From Actinacidiphila yeochonensis CN732 (GTDB lineage Bacteria; Actinomycetota; Actinomycetes; Streptomycetales; Streptomycetaceae): a stretch of 64,000 nucleotides of DNA. Positions 25,468 through 34,704 of the stretch are shown here, piece after piece. A model generated the notes under the pieces. The model searched no databases, was not told the origin of the DNA, and was given only the letters and a program-made list of their open reading frames with translations. The DNA lies in assembly GCF_000745345.1 (NCBI RefSeq), contig NZ_JQNR01000005.1, positions 1,984,001-2,048,000 of the forward strand, in the 5' to 3' direction. The stretch's first letter is position 1. Each line of letters starts with the position of its first letter. Position numbers and translations under genes: made by a program.

Positions 25468-27075
25468 GTGTCATCAGCGACCCCAGCCGACCCCACAGCC
25501 GGCACCGCCACCCCCGCCGCCGACACCGTCCTGGTGGTCGACTTCGGTGCCCAGTACGCCCAGCTCATCGCCCGCCGGGTGCGCGAGGCCAGGGTCTACA
25601 GCGAGATCGTGCCGTCGACCATGCCGGTCGCCGAGATGCTGGCCCGGCGCCCCCGCGCGATCATCCTCTCCGGCGGCCCGTCCTCGGTGTACGCGCCCGG
25701 CGCCCCCACCCTGGACCGTGAGCTCTTCGAGGCCGGCGTGCCCGTCTTCGGCATGTGCTACGGCTTCCAGCTGATGGCCACCACGCTGGGCGGCACCGTC
25801 GACAACACCGGCGCCCGCGAGTACGGCCGCACCGACCTCACCGTCAGCAAGCCCGGCTCCACCCTCTTCGAGGGCACCCCGGCCGAGCAGCCGGTGTGGA
25901 TGTCGCACGGCGACGCCTGCTCCGCCGCGCCGGAGGGCTTCGTCGTCACCGCGTCCACCGAGCTGGTCCCGGTCGCCGCCTTCGAGAACGACGAGAAGCG
26001 GCTCTACGGCGTGCAGTACCACCCCGAGGTGATGCACTCCACCTACGGGCAGCAGATCCTGGAGCACTTCCTCTACCGCGGCGCCGGCATCACCCCGACG
26101 TGGACCACCGCCAACGTCGTCGAGGAGCAGATCGCCGCGATCAAGGCCCAGGTCGGCGACCGGCGGGCGATCTGCGGGCTGTCCGGCGGGGTCGACTCCG
26201 CGGTGGCCGCCGCCCTCGTGCAGCGCGCCATCGGCGACCGGCTGACCTGCGTCTACGTCGACCACGGCCTGATGCGCAAGGGTGAGACCGAGCAGGTCGA
26301 GAAGGACTTCGTGTCCGCCACCGGCGTGCGGCTCAAGGTCGTCGACGCCTCCGAGCGGTTCCTGTCCGCGCTGGCCGGGGTGAGCGACCCCGAGCAGAAG
26401 CGGAAGATCATCGGCCGGGAGTTCATCCGGGTCTTCGAGCAGGCGCAGGCCGAGATCGTCGCCGAGGCGCCGAACGACCAGCCGGTCGAGTTCCTGGTCC
26501 AGGGCACCCTCTACCCGGACGTGGTGGAGTCCGGCGGCGGCACCGGCGCGGCCACCATCAAGTCCCACCACAACGTCGGCGGGCTCCCCGAGGACCTGGA
26601 GTTCCAGCTCGTCGAGCCGCTGCGGCGCCTCTTCAAGGACGAGGTGCGGATGGTCGGGCAGGAGCTGGGGCTGCCCGAGGAGATCGTCCAGCGGCAGCCG
26701 TTCCCCGGCCCGGGGCTCGGCATCCGCATCGTGGGCGAGGTCACCCGCGAGCGCCTCGACCTGCTGCGCGAGGCCGACGCGATCGCCCGCGAGGAGCTGA
26801 CCGCCGCCGGCCTGGACCGCGGCATCTGGCAGTGCCCGGTGGTGCTGCTCGCCGACGTCCGCTCGGTCGGCGTCCAGGGCGACGGCCGCACCTACGGCCA
26901 CCCGGTGGTGCTGCGGCCGGTGTCCTCCGAGGACGCCATGACCGCGGACTGGTCCCGTGTGCCCTACGACGTGCTGGCCCGCATCTCCACCCGGATCACC
27001 AACGAGGTCTCCGAGGTCAACCGGGTCGTCCTCGACGTCACCAGCAAGCCCCCGGGCACCATCGAGTGGGAGTGA
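25468..27075 (+). CDS. guaA: GMP synthase (glutamine-hydrolysing)
   Basis: 535 residues from the GTG at 25468. It converts XMP to GMP using ATP and glutamine. The N-terminal class I amidotransferase has C97 in GMCYGFQ and the YHPEV histidine/glutamate; the ATP-pyrophosphatase domain has the P-loop [13 protein letters not shown]; the C-terminal dimerisation domain has [13 protein letters not shown] and ends KPPGTIEWE, as in all bacterial GuaA. All functional residues are present. It acts after guaB at 6.2 kb. A perfect hairpin at 27132-27159 terminates it. Confidence 0.97.
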   Translation: MSSATPADPTAGTATPAADTVLVVDFGAQYAQLIARRVREARVYSEIVPSTMPVAEMLARRPRAIILSGGPSSVYAPGAPTLDRELFEAGVPVFGMCYGFQLMATTLGGTVDNTGAREYGRTDLTVSKPGSTLFEGTPAEQPVWMSHGDACSAAPEGFVVTASTELVPVAAFENDEKRLYGVQYHPEVMHSTYGQQILEHFLYRGAGITPTWTTANVVEEQIAAIKAQVGDRRAICGLSGGVDSAVAAALVQRAIGDRLTCVYVDHGLMRKGETEQVEKDFVSATGVRLKVVDASERFLSALAGVSDPEQKRKIIGREFIRVFEQAQAEIVAEAPNDQPVEFLVQGTLYPDVVESGGGTGAATIKSHHNVGGLPEDLEFQLVEPLRRLFKDEVRMVGQELGLPEEIVQRQPFPGPGLGIRIVGEVTRERLDLLREADAIAREELTAAGLDRGIWQCPVVLLADVRSVGVQGDGRTYGHPVVLRPVSSEDAMTADWSRVPYDVLARISTRITNEVSEVNRVVLDVTSKPPGTIEWE

Positions 27076-27676
27076 CCCGCTCGGGCCGCCGCCCCTGGGC
27101 CGTTGACCGGCCTGGCGGAGGCTCAGCGGGAAGCGCCGCCCGGGGGTCCGGGCGGCGCTGTCCGGCCACCGGCTCCGGCTGGGCCGGAGACCCCTGTCCG
27201 GCCCGGCCGACCGTCGGCCCGGACGCGCGATGACGCGCCCGCGCCGGTGACGGCGCGGGCCGCCGTCTTTCCGCCCTCGCCGGGCCCCGGCGCGGCCGCG
27301 CGGACCTTCCGACCCGTCGGCCTCCGGGGCGCCGCGAGCTTCCGGCGCCGCACGACCAGCAGCAGCTGTCCGAGCAGTCGGGCACGTTGCCGGGTCCGGG
27401 GACGTTGATACCCGTCGGAACACGTCGAACCCTCTCGACTCCTCCCGGCCCCCTCTCGCTCTCGACAACGCCGACCGCCGCTCTCGACAACGCCGACCGC
27501 CTCGAACCGGCCGTGCGGGGATCGAACCGGCCGACGACGTCGAACACCGCGAACCCGGCGGGCCGCTCCGGGCAGCCGTTGAACGCCGGCCCGCTCGGGG
27601 CCGTATCCCCTTCGACGCCGCGGCGGCGGAAGACGGCTTCCACCCACGACCAAGCGGCAGGAAAGGCGGACGGACC
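27076..27676. other. 601-nt gap between guaA and DoxX gene
   Basis: No gene seen. It holds the guaA terminator, a perfect 22-bp tandem duplication (27457-27478 and 27479-27500), and two copies of TCGAACCGGCCG (27502-27513 and 27522-27533). The density of TCGA-containing repeats from 27420 to 27560 suggests a regulatory array before the DoxX gene. Confidence 0.6.
27132..27159. terminator. guaA terminator hairpin
   Basis: AGCGCCGCCC (27132-27141) pairs perfectly with GGGCGGCGCT (27150-27159) around an 8-nt loop, 57 nt after the guaA stop. Confidence 0.8.
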
Positions 27677-28240
27677 ATGCTGGAGCAGTGCCAGGAGACC
27701 GCGCGGCGCTACGCGCTGCTGCCGCTGCGGATCTTCCTCGGTGTGACCTTCGTCTACGCCGGGCTCGACAAGCTCACCAGTGGTACCTTCTTCACCGACT
27801 CGGCGAACGGCTCGCTGGTGCAGACGATGCACGCCGTGCGGGACTCCGCGGCCATACCCGGCCTGGTGGACCTGGCCCTCAAGGCGCCGCACGCCTTCGG
27901 CTACGCCATGGCCTTCGGCGAACTCGCGGTCGGCCTGGGCATCCTGCTCGGCCTGCTCGGCCGGGTCGCCGCCCTCGGTGGGGCGCTGATCTCGCTGAGC
28001 CTGTGGCTGACCATGAGCTGGGCCACCACCCCGTACTACTACGGCAACGACCTCGTGTACCTGATGGCCTGGCTGCCGCTGCTGCTGGCCGGCACCCCGT
28101 ACCTCTCGCTCGACGGACTGTGGCGCCGCGGCAGGGCCGCCGGGAGCGCCGCGCGTGCCGAAGCGCCCGTACCGGCCCAGCCCGCTACGGGCGCCGCCGA
28201 CGCCCCGGACGCCCCCGCACGCTCCGCACCGTCTGCGTGA
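27677..28240 (+). CDS. DoxX family membrane protein
   Basis: 187 residues from the ATG at 27677 (AAAGGCGGA upstream). Four hydrophobic helices in the DoxX pattern: LPLRIFLGVTFVYAGLDKL, then AFGYAMAFGELAVGLGILLGLL, ALISLSLWLTMSW and DLVYLMAWLPLLLAG (each a separate helix), with the family GLDKL and TTPYYYGND loops. DoxX proteins are quinone-linked or redox-related membrane subunits; the exact role is unknown. The Ala/Pro-rich C-terminal tail overlaps the convergent small membrane gene by 56 nt. Confidence 0.88.
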   Translation: MLEQCQETARRYALLPLRIFLGVTFVYAGLDKLTSGTFFTDSANGSLVQTMHAVRDSAAIPGLVDLALKAPHAFGYAMAFGELAVGLGILLGLLGRVAALGGALISLSLWLTMSWATTPYYYGNDLVYLMAWLPLLLAGTPYLSLDGLWRRGRAAGSAARAEAPVPAQPATGAADAPDAPARSAPSA

Positions 28241-28409
28241 CCCCGGCGGTCAGCACGGTCAGCAGCAGCCCGCCGCCGACCAGCCGGAGGCTGCGGCTGG
28301 GCCGGGACAGGTCCAGCGCCCCGGCCGCGTCCAGCAGGAAGCAGGCGGCCAGCACCAGCAGGACCAGGCCCCCGACCAGGGCCGCCGGTTCGAAGCGGTG
28401 CCGCCTCAC
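28185..28409 (-). CDS. Small two-helix membrane protein, coupled to PspC gene
   Basis: 74 residues: a basic N-terminus, two membrane helices (PAALVGGLVLLVLAACFLL and LRLVGGGLLLTVLTAGV) and a very basic tail (RGRPGRRRRP). Its GTG start overlaps the TGA of the upstream PspC gene (GTGA), so translation is coupled. Function unknown; the layout suggests a membrane partner of the PspC protein. It overlaps the 3' end of the DoxX gene on the other strand. Confidence 0.7.
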   Translation of the reverse strand: MRRHRFEPAALVGGLVLLVLAACFLLDAAGALDLSRPSRSLRLVGGGLLLTVLTAGVTQTVRSVRGRPGRRRRP

Positions 28410-29902
28410 CGGGCCACCTCCAGCAGCCCGGCACGCAGCGTGACGTCGACCAGGACGGTGCCGTCAGGGCGGGCGCCGTCCGGCGGCTCGTAGTCGAGAC
28501 CGGCCCGAGGGGAGCCGTCCACGGTGAACCTGCCCTTGGTGTCGGGCAGATCGACCTGGGCGGCGCCCACCCGGTAGACCAGCCGCACCCGCGAGTGGCG
28601 GGGCAGCAGCACCTCGGCACGGCCGGCGCCGACCGTCAGCCGGGTGCGCACCGTCGCCCCTTCGAGCCGTAGGCCCCGCAGGTCGAGCCGCCCGGTGCCG
28701 GCGCCGCGCTGGTAGGAGGGGCGGACGGAGGCCGCGGTGGCCGGCCGCCACGCGGAGGTGCCCACCCCGAGCCCGGCCTTCGGCAGCGTCGCCGTGCCCA
28801 CCAGCGCCGCGACGGCCAGCAGCGTCCACATCCGGGTGCCGCTCTGAGGCCGTCCGGCGAACGACGAGACGACGTACCCGCAGCCGAAGACCGCCAGCGC
28901 CGAGGCCAGGCCGATCTCGGCGCTCGTCGGCGCGGGCTGGGACGACCAGGTACCCAGGGTCCCGAGCGCCCCGGCCACCGCCGCCACCAGGAACACCACC
29001 GCGCCGAACCCGGAACCGTGGTCCCGCCGTACCGGCGGGGACGGCCGGACGGACCGCCGCCAGGCCCAGTTCACGCCCGCCGCGGGCGCGCTGTCCTCGG
29101 GGCCCCACAGGTAGCCGGGCTCCTTCGTCAGCGGCTCGCGCCACCACGACGCAGTGCCGGGCTCCGGTGGCGCCTGCGGTTCGGGCGGGGCGTCAGCGGC
29201 CGGACCGGCCGCGACAGAGGCGGCCTCGCCCGCCGTCTGCGCCCGGCCGCGCTGCCGCGACCAGTAGACGGCGCCTGCCGTTGCCGCCACCAGCAGCAGC
29301 GAGAAGGCCTGGCTGGCGCCGTCGTTCACCATCGACGCGTACAGGCCGCACCCGACCAGCGCCATCAGCGCCGCCGTCAGCGGGGCGCCCTCGATCCGGC
29401 CTGACAGCAGCCGCTGCGCCTCACTCTCCTCCGCGCCTTCCTGAGGGACGACCAGCCAGCCCAGCCCGTAGACGATCAGACCGATGCCGCCGGTGAGGGA
29501 GAGCACCGCCAGCACGATGCGGAAGATCACCGGGTCGACGTCGAAGTAGCGGCCGGCGGCGTGGCAGACCCCGGCGAGGACGGCGTCGTCGTCCCGGCCC
29601 CGGCGCAGCGCGGGCCGCGCGGGACCGTCAGCGGCGGTGGCCCCCGAGCCGGTGTCGTACGGGCCGGTGCCGTACGGGCCGACACCGTTCGCCGCCCTGC
29701 CGTCCTGGCCGGCGGAGGGGCGCGGGCCCGGCCCGGGGCCGCGCCCGGGGGGCATCGTGGAGCCCGCGTCAGCCGACCTGGCCCCGGTCCCGGCGCGGGC
29801 GCCGGTGCTGCCCGCGCCGACGGGAGCCGCGTCGTCGGGAGCGACCCCGGGCGGCGATGTGGGCTCGCGGCGCGGTGGGACGCCGGGCTGGTCGTCGGTC
29901 AT
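28406..29902 (-). CDS. PspC domain-containing membrane protein
   Basis: 498 residues from the ATG at 29902 (another in-frame ATG is at 29911). A Pro/Gly-rich N-terminus (~100 residues) leads to a PspC domain (LRRGRDDDAVLAGVCHAAGRYFDVDPVIFRIV, of which the key part is LAGVCHAAGRYF), with helix SLTGGIGLIVYGLGWLVVPQ. Further membrane helices at about 185-225 and 300-375 follow, then a C-terminal beta-rich domain (DLRGLRLEGATV..., RHSRVRLVYRVG) like the toastrack/LiaF region. PspC/LiaF proteins sense envelope stress. The gene is divergent from a PspC-histidine kinase, which fits a shared stress circuit. Confidence 0.85.
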   Translation of the reverse strand: MTDDQPGVPPRREPTSPPGVAPDDAAPVGAGSTGARAGTGARSADAGSTMPPGRGPGPGPRPSAGQDGRAANGVGPYGTGPYDTGSGATAADGPARPALRRGRDDDAVLAGVCHAAGRYFDVDPVIFRIVLAVLSLTGGIGLIVYGLGWLVVPQEGAEESEAQRLLSGRIEGAPLTAALMALVGCGLYASMVNDGASQAFSLLLVAATAGAVYWSRQRGRAQTAGEAASVAAGPAADAPPEPQAPPEPGTASWWREPLTKEPGYLWGPEDSAPAAGVNWAWRRSVRPSPPVRRDHGSGFGAVVFLVAAVAGALGTLGTWSSQPAPTSAEIGLASALAVFGCGYVVSSFAGRPQSGTRMWTLLAVAALVGTATLPKAGLGVGTSAWRPATAASVRPSYQRGAGTGRLDLRGLRLEGATVRTRLTVGAGRAEVLLPRHSRVRLVYRVGAAQVDLPDTKGRFTVDGSPRAGLDYEPPDGARPDGTVLVDVTLRAGLLEVAR

Positions 29903-30038
29903 AGCCACCATGGTGGCCCGACACAGGCGGCCCGTGGCACCGGGCGGACCCTGGCGCGACCCTGATCCCGTTCCCAGGGCAGCCTCGGGGGTCCGACCCT
30001 GATGCCTCCAAGCCCGCTGTTGTGTGACGATCGGGGGT

Positions 30039-31343
30039 ATGCCACCCAGCAGTCCGCCGCCCCCCGGCCCGCCCAGCGGTACGCCGGGGAGCGCCTTCCT
30101 CACTCCGCCGGACCCGTCGCGGCCCGGCGTGCGCAAGCTGTACCGCAGCTCCGAGGGGCGCATGGTCGGCGGCGTGGCGCGCGGCCTGGCCGGGCACCTG
30201 GGACTGCCGGTGCTGTGGGTGCGGGCGCTGTTCCTGGTGCTGACCGCCTTCAACGGCATCGGGCTGCTGCTGTACGCGGCCTTCTGGTTCTTCGTGCCGC
30301 TCGGTGTCGGCGGTGTGGCCGAGGCCAAGGAGCCGCGCGACGCCCGCTCCTGGCTGGCCGGCAAGCGCCCGGACAAGGGCCAGATCATGGCGCTGATCGC
30401 GCTGGCGGTCGGCACCGGCATCCTGGTGGACAACCTCAACCTCGGCGCCGCCAACCGGGCTGTGTGGCCGGTGCTGGTGATAGCCCTCGGCGTTGCGCTG
30501 GTGTGGCGGCAGGCGGACAACGCCCGCAAGGCCCGCTGGGTGGAGATGAGCCACGGCAAGCGCTTCTGGCCGCTGGTGCGGGCCGCCGGCGGGGTGGTGC
30601 TGGTGGTCGCGGGGGTCACCGGCTTCATCGTGGTGCGCGGCTCCGGCAACCACCTGGGCGGCGCGCTCCAGGCCGCGCTCGCCGTCCTCGTCGGCGTCGC
30701 GCTGCTGGCCGGACCGTACCTGGTGCGGATGGCGCAGGACCTCTCGGCGGAGCGGCTGATGCGCATCCGCGCCCAGGAGCGGGCCGAGGTCGCCGCCCAT
30801 GTGCACGACTCGGTGCTGCACACGCTGACCCTGATCCAGCGGAACGCCGAGGACGCGCGGGAGGTGGCCCGGCTGGCCCGGGCGCAGGAGCGTGAACTGC
30901 GGGCGTGGCTGTACCGTCCCGAGGGCACCGGCCGTGAGGAGGAGCCCGCCACCTTCGCCGACGCGGTACGGGCCGCCGCCGCGGAGGTGGAGGACGCGCA
31001 CGGCGTCCCCGTCGAGGTGGTGTGCGTCGGTGACTGCCCTCTCGACGAACACCTGACCCCGCAGACCCAGGCCGCCCGCGAGGCCATGGTCAACGCCGCC
31101 AAGTACGGTGGCGGCGGCGGACCCGTCCAGGTGTACGCCGAGGTGGAGGAGGACAGGGTGTTCGTGTCGGTCCGCGACCACGGGCCCGGCTTCGACCTCG
31201 ACCAGGTCCCGGAGGACCGGATGGGCGTCCGCCAGTCCATCATCGGACGCATGGAGCGCAACGGCGGCACGGCACGGCTGCGTGCCGCCCCCGGCGGAGG
31301 CACCGAAGTGGAACTGGAAATGGAGAGGGTGGCGGCGTCATGA
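30039..31343 (+). CDS. PspC-type sensor histidine kinase
   Basis: 434 residues from the ATG at 30039 (an in-frame GTG at 30024 is an alternative; GGGGG lies just before the ATG). The N-terminus is a PspC domain (KLYRSSEGRMVGGVARGLAG), then four to five membrane helices, then a NarL-class kinase core: phospho-acceptor His in AAHVHDSVLHTL and an ATPase with REAMVNAAKYG (N box), DHGPGFDLD (G1) and GGGTEVELEM (G2). Overlaps the response-regulator gene by ATGA, so they form a two-component pair. Divergent from the PspC membrane protein. Confidence 0.9.
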   Translation: MPPSSPPPPGPPSGTPGSAFLTPPDPSRPGVRKLYRSSEGRMVGGVARGLAGHLGLPVLWVRALFLVLTAFNGIGLLLYAAFWFFVPLGVGGVAEAKEPRDARSWLAGKRPDKGQIMALIALAVGTGILVDNLNLGAANRAVWPVLVIALGVALVWRQADNARKARWVEMSHGKRFWPLVRAAGGVVLVVAGVTGFIVVRGSGNHLGGALQAALAVLVGVALLAGPYLVRMAQDLSAERLMRIRAQERAEVAAHVHDSVLHTLTLIQRNAEDAREVARLARAQERELRAWLYRPEGTGREEEPATFADAVRAAAAEVEDAHGVPVEVVCVGDCPLDEHLTPQTQAAREAMVNAAKYGGGGGPVQVYAEVEEDRVFVSVRDHGPGFDLDQVPEDRMGVRQSIIGRMERNGGTARLRAAPGGGTEVELEMERVAAS

Positions 31344-32023
31344 CTACGCCCACGGACGACCAGCGGCGAGTACGGGTGGTGCTCGTCGACGACCACCGGA
31401 TGTTCCGCACCGGGGTGCAGGCCGAGATCGGCGCCACCGAGGAGACGGGCGTGGAGGTCGTCGGCGAGGCGGCCGACGTCGACCAGGCGGTGGCGGTCGT
31501 CACCGCCACCCGGCCCGAGGTGGTCCTCCTCGACGTGCACCTTCCCGGTGGCGGCGGGGTGGAGGTGCTGCGCCGCTGCGCCGCGCTCAGCGCCGACCCG
31601 GACCGGCCGGTGCGGTTCCTGGCGCTGTCGGTCTCCGACGCCGCCGAGGACGTCATCGGCGTGATCCGCGGCGGTGCCCGCGGCTACGTGACCAAGACCA
31701 TCACCGGCCCCGACCTCGTCAACTCGATCTTCCGGGTGCGCGAGGGCGACGCGGTCTTCTCGCCGCGGCTGGCCGGCTTCGTCCTCGACGCCTTCGCCTC
31801 CACCGACGCCCCGCCCGTCGACGAGGACCTGGACCGCCTCACCCAGCGCGAGCGCGAGGTGCTGCGGCTGATCGCGCGGGGGTACGCGTACAAGGAGATC
31901 GCCAAGCAGCTGTTCATCTCGGTGAAGACGGTCGAGTCGCACGTCTCGGCGGTGCTGCGCAAGCTCCAGCTCTCCAACCGGCACGAGCTCACCCGCTGGG
32001 CCACGGCCCGTCGCCTGGTCTGA
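31340..32023 (+). CDS. NarL/LuxR-type response regulator
   Basis: 227 residues. Receiver domain with D17/D18, phospho-acceptor D65 (VVLLDVHLPG), S97 and K119, then a LuxR helix-turn-helix (LTQREREVLRLIARG, KEIAKQLFISVKTVESHV). It starts inside the stop of the histidine kinase gene (ATGA), so the two are translationally coupled and are cognate. Targets are unknown; the divergent PspC gene is the obvious candidate. Confidence 0.92.
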   Translation: MTTPTDDQRRVRVVLVDDHRMFRTGVQAEIGATEETGVEVVGEAADVDQAVAVVTATRPEVVLLDVHLPGGGGVEVLRRCAALSADPDRPVRFLALSVSDAAEDVIGVIRGGARGYVTKTITGPDLVNSIFRVREGDAVFSPRLAGFVLDAFASTDAPPVDEDLDRLTQREREVLRLIARGYAYKEIAKQLFISVKTVESHVSAVLRKLQLSNRHELTRWATARRLV

Positions 32024-32112
32024 CGCGGAGCCGGAGGGGGCACCGCCTCCGCTTCGGCCCGGGCCGGCCGCTGCGGGCGGCCCGTCCGGGCCGAGCCGTC
32101 CGGAGCCGGGTG

Positions 32113-32442
32113 CTACTCGTCCGCGGGCGGCTCGTCCGGCCACAGCAGGGTGTAGTCGGGAACCCGGACGCTGCGCTCCTCCACCGGAGTGTGCAAGGAC
32201 TCCATGGACGCGCCCTCGGGGACCAGGCACCGGCTGAGGTGAATGCCCACCAGGCAGGCGTCGCACCAGAAGGAGGCGTAGCCGACGCGGTCCCGCTCCA
32301 GACCGGAGAAGGACAGCCGCAGCGCCTCGGCGCCGCAGTCGGGGCAGGCGCCCGAGGTGTCGTCGGGGTCGCCCGGGAGCTGTTTGCAGCGCAGCTCGAA
32401 CGCGGACACCCAGGCCGCCCAGCTCGCCGTCAGGACCCGCAT
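32113..32442 (-). CDS. Small zinc-ribbon-like hypothetical protein
   Basis: 109 residues from the ATG at 32442 (MRVLTASWAAW). It has a CPDCGAE and a later WCDACLVGIH, two CxxC pairs 30 residues apart that would make a zinc ribbon, plus an additional C in LRCKQLPG and SRCLVPEG. It ends in an acidic Pro-rich tail. Function not recognised. Convergent with the response regulator. Confidence 0.65.
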   Translation of the reverse strand: MRVLTASWAAWVSAFELRCKQLPGDPDDTSGACPDCGAEALRLSFSGLERDRVGYASFWCDACLVGIHLSRCLVPEGASMESLHTPVEERSVRVPDYTLLWPDEPPADE

Positions 32443-33468
32443 CCTCGGTCTCCCGTCCACTCGTCGTCGAGTCGCCGTCCGCAACGCCCATCGACGTTAC
32501 GCGCCCTGCCCGGCCCTGCGCGCCCTCTTCCCGGCAATCGTGACCACTCCGCTGCCATCGTGGATCGGTGCCGATACCGAAGTCGGCGATACCGAAGTCG
32601 GCGCTGGTGCCGGCACCGGGACGGTCGTTCCAGGGCCTTGAGCGGTCGTTCCAGTGCCCTGAGTGGAGGAGGGGCGACCGCCGAACGCTCTCGCACGGCG
32701 GGACCTCCGCTCCAGCAGTCCGTTCGCCGGCCCCTTCCCGTCCTTCCCGTCCTTCCCGCCCGCTCGCGGCCACGCCGCCCGTCACCGCCGGCCGCCGGAA
32801 CCGGCACCGCGCCGCGCCCTCGGCCGCCGCAGTGCTGAAGGCGGCCGCCGCGGAGTCCGTACGGGCGGAGCGGAGCGTTGGACCGACTGCTCCGGCCACC
32901 CGAGCCGCACGACGGGTTGCCCGAGTCACCTGGCTCTCACGGCCGAGCCCAGCGGCCAGGACCGCCCCGGCCGACCCGGCGGTCCGCTCGGGCCGATCCC
33001 GTAGGAGCGGAAGCGCGTCGCTATGTCCGAGTCCGGATCGGGTCGCCCCGCGCCGCGCCCTTCCGTGGGCGCGTACCGCTCCGGCCCTCGTCGCCGCCCC
33101 GGCGCGAGCGCCAGCAGGACTGCTGCGGTGGAGACGAGGACAACGACGGAACAACGGACGTACTGCACGGCATCCTCCACGCAATGGTGGGGCGACCTTC
33201 TCGGCCGCCGGAATCCCTTCGCATCGCGCATTCGATGCGAACTCTCGAATCGAGTATGCGTTCGCGGAGATGCCGGAATGCCTCATGGCGGAAATCTGTG
33301 GATAACTCTCAATTACTCATCTTTTCATCTCGACACTTTCCGCTTTTCCGGTCAGCGGAGAAGCGGAACGCCGGCCTGGCGCCGGACACCTGCTGAGCGG
33401 AACTGCGGCCGGAACCGAGGCTGGAACTGCGGCCGGAACCCGAGGCCGGAACCCGAGGCCGGAACCGG
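32443..33468. other. 1-kb stretch with tandem duplications and an AT-rich patch
   Basis: Apart from a weak small ORF (32926-33168, minus) no gene is seen. It contains 15-bp tandem copies (GATACCGAAGTCGGC at 32573 and 32588), 21-bp copies (CGGTCGTTCCAG... at 32622 and 32643), CTTCCCGTC repeats near 32740, and GGAACCCGAGGCC repeats at 33405-33465. From 33185 to 33370 the sequence is markedly AT-richer than the genome, possibly promoter DNA or a transferred or decayed segment. Confidence 0.6.
32926..33168 (-). CDS. Possible small membrane or secreted protein
   Basis: 80 codons from a GTG at 33168, which has GGAGG exactly 5 nt upstream. The N-terminus YVRCSVVVLVSTAAVLLALA is a clear hydrophobic segment; the rest is Arg/Gly/Pro-rich. 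Third positions are G/C-rich. No relatives recognised. It may be a chance ORF, and only the ribosome site and hydrophobic segment argue for it. Confidence 0.35.
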   Translation of the reverse strand: MQYVRCSVVVLVSTAAVLLALAPGRRRGPERYAPTEGRGAGRPDPDSDIATRFRSYGIGPSGPPGRPGRSWPLGSAVRAR

Positions 33469-34704
33469 TCAGACAGGCCGTGTCGCGCCGGCGATGGGCA
33501 TCTCGGAGATCGGCGCGATCCGCACGGCGGCGCCCGGGTGCGGGGCGTGGATCATCTCGCCGTCGCCGATGTAGAGGCCCACGTGGCTGACGCCCGAGTA
33601 GAAGAAGACAAGGTCACCGGGGCGCAGTTGCGACTCGGAGACCCGGGTGCCCGCGTTGATCTGCTGGTACGTGGTGCGCGGCAGCGAGACGCCCGCCGCC
33701 CGCCAGGCGGCCTGGGTGAGCCCTGAGCAGTCGTACGCGTTCGGGCCCGTCGCACCCCAGACGTAAGGAAGGCCGATCGCCCGGTAGGCGAAGGCCACGG
33801 CTCGCGCGGCGCGGGCCGAGGGCGCGGGCGCCGAGCCCAGCGGGACTCGCAGGGTCGCCCCGTGGCGCGCGGCCGCACCGGCGGTCTGGAGGCTGCTGCC
33901 GTCCGGCGTGTCGCCCTCGGACGCGATGATCGCCGTGCGCTGCCCGGGCGGGAGGGAGGCCAGCAGTGCCTGGGCCGCGTGCAGCTTCACCGCGGCGTCC
34001 TTCTTGCGGTCGGCGAGGGTGCTCTGGGCCGCGCGCAGTCGGGCGAGTCGGCCCGCGGCCTCGGCCCGGGTCTGCTCGATGTCCCGCCGCTGCCCCGCCA
34101 GCCGGGACAGGACGGCGCTCTGCCGTGAACCCAGCCGGTCGAGGTATCCGGACTGTTCGAGGTAGTCCTCCGGCGAGGCGCTCAACGCGAACTGGAGCGC
34201 GGGGTCCAGCGTGCCGGTGCGGTACTGCGCGGCCGCGACCACCCCGAGCTGGTCCCGGGTGGAGTTCATGGCGGCGGTCTTGCGGGCCAGTTCGCCCTGG
34301 AGCGCGGTGACCTCGGCGGCGTCGTCGTCGGCCTTCTGGTGGGCGCCGTCGTACCGCTGGGTGGCCTCCTCCGCCTGCTGGTAGAGGTCGGCCACCTTGG
34401 CCCCGGCCGATTCGGGGGCGGGCTGCGGCGCGGCGTGAGCGGTCTCGCCGAGCAGGCCCCAGGACGCGGCGGAGGCGAGCGCGAGGCAGAGTGCGGCCCG
34501 CGCACCGGCCGCGGCGCGGGAGGGCCTGCCGGCCGCGGCGTGCCGTGCCGGGCCGGGTGCGGCGCCCGGGGGGAGGCCGGCGCCGCGGGGGAACGGGAGG
34601 TGCGGGGGCTCGCGCCGCCGGAGCGGCGGCGCGGCGTCGGTGCGAGGCCATGCGGCCGTCACTCCTTCGTCAGGGAAATCCGGCGGCGCGTGCACGGGGG
34701 ACAC
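33469..34704 (-). CDS. Secreted NlpC/P60 endopeptidase 1
   Basis: Up to 411 residues in this frame. After a hydrophobic signal region (AALCLALASAASWGLLGETAHA) comes a coiled-coil of about 150 residues (DLYQQAEEATQRYD...) and a C-terminal NlpC/P60 domain with the catalytic Cys in NAYDCSGLTQAAW, the His in GVSHVGLYIG and a third polar residue further on. It cleaves peptidoglycan stem peptides. The start is doubtful: the family start MASHR with an ideal AAGGAG site lies at 34651 but in another frame, while this frame would start at GTG 34704 or 34662 with a very long n-region. Third of three paralogues. Confidence 0.82.
   Translation of the reverse strand: MSPVHAPPDFPDEGVTAAWPRTDAAPPLRRREPPHLPFPRGAGLPPGAAPGPARHAAAGRPSRAAAGARAALCLALASAASWGLLGETAHAAPQPAPESAGAKVADLYQQAEEATQRYDGAHQKADDDAAEVTALQGELARKTAAMNSTRDQLGVVAAAQYRTGTLDPALQFALSASPEDYLEQSGYLDRLGSRQSAVLSRLAGQRRDIEQTRAEAAGRLARLRAAQSTLADRKKDAAVKLHAAQALLASLPPGQRTAIIASEGDTPDGSSLQTAGAAARHGATLRVPLGSAPAPSARAARAVAFAYRAIGLPYVWGATGPNAYDCSGLTQAAWRAAGVSLPRTTYQQINAGTRVSESQLRPGDLVFFYSGVSHVGLYIGDGEMIHAPHPGAAVRIAPISEMPIAGATRPV

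Noticed and set aside
25221-25568. A 115-codon minus-strand protein containing the leader peptide
   Set aside because: It would run through the likely promoter and the start of guaA. The short ORF from 25295 fits the hairpins and the CATACT box better.
28406-33286. A minus-strand open frame of 1626 codons
   Set aside because: Only the part from 29902 down has coding bias and domains (PspC protein). The rest runs antisense to the histidine kinase and response regulator genes, as expected in very GC-rich DNA.
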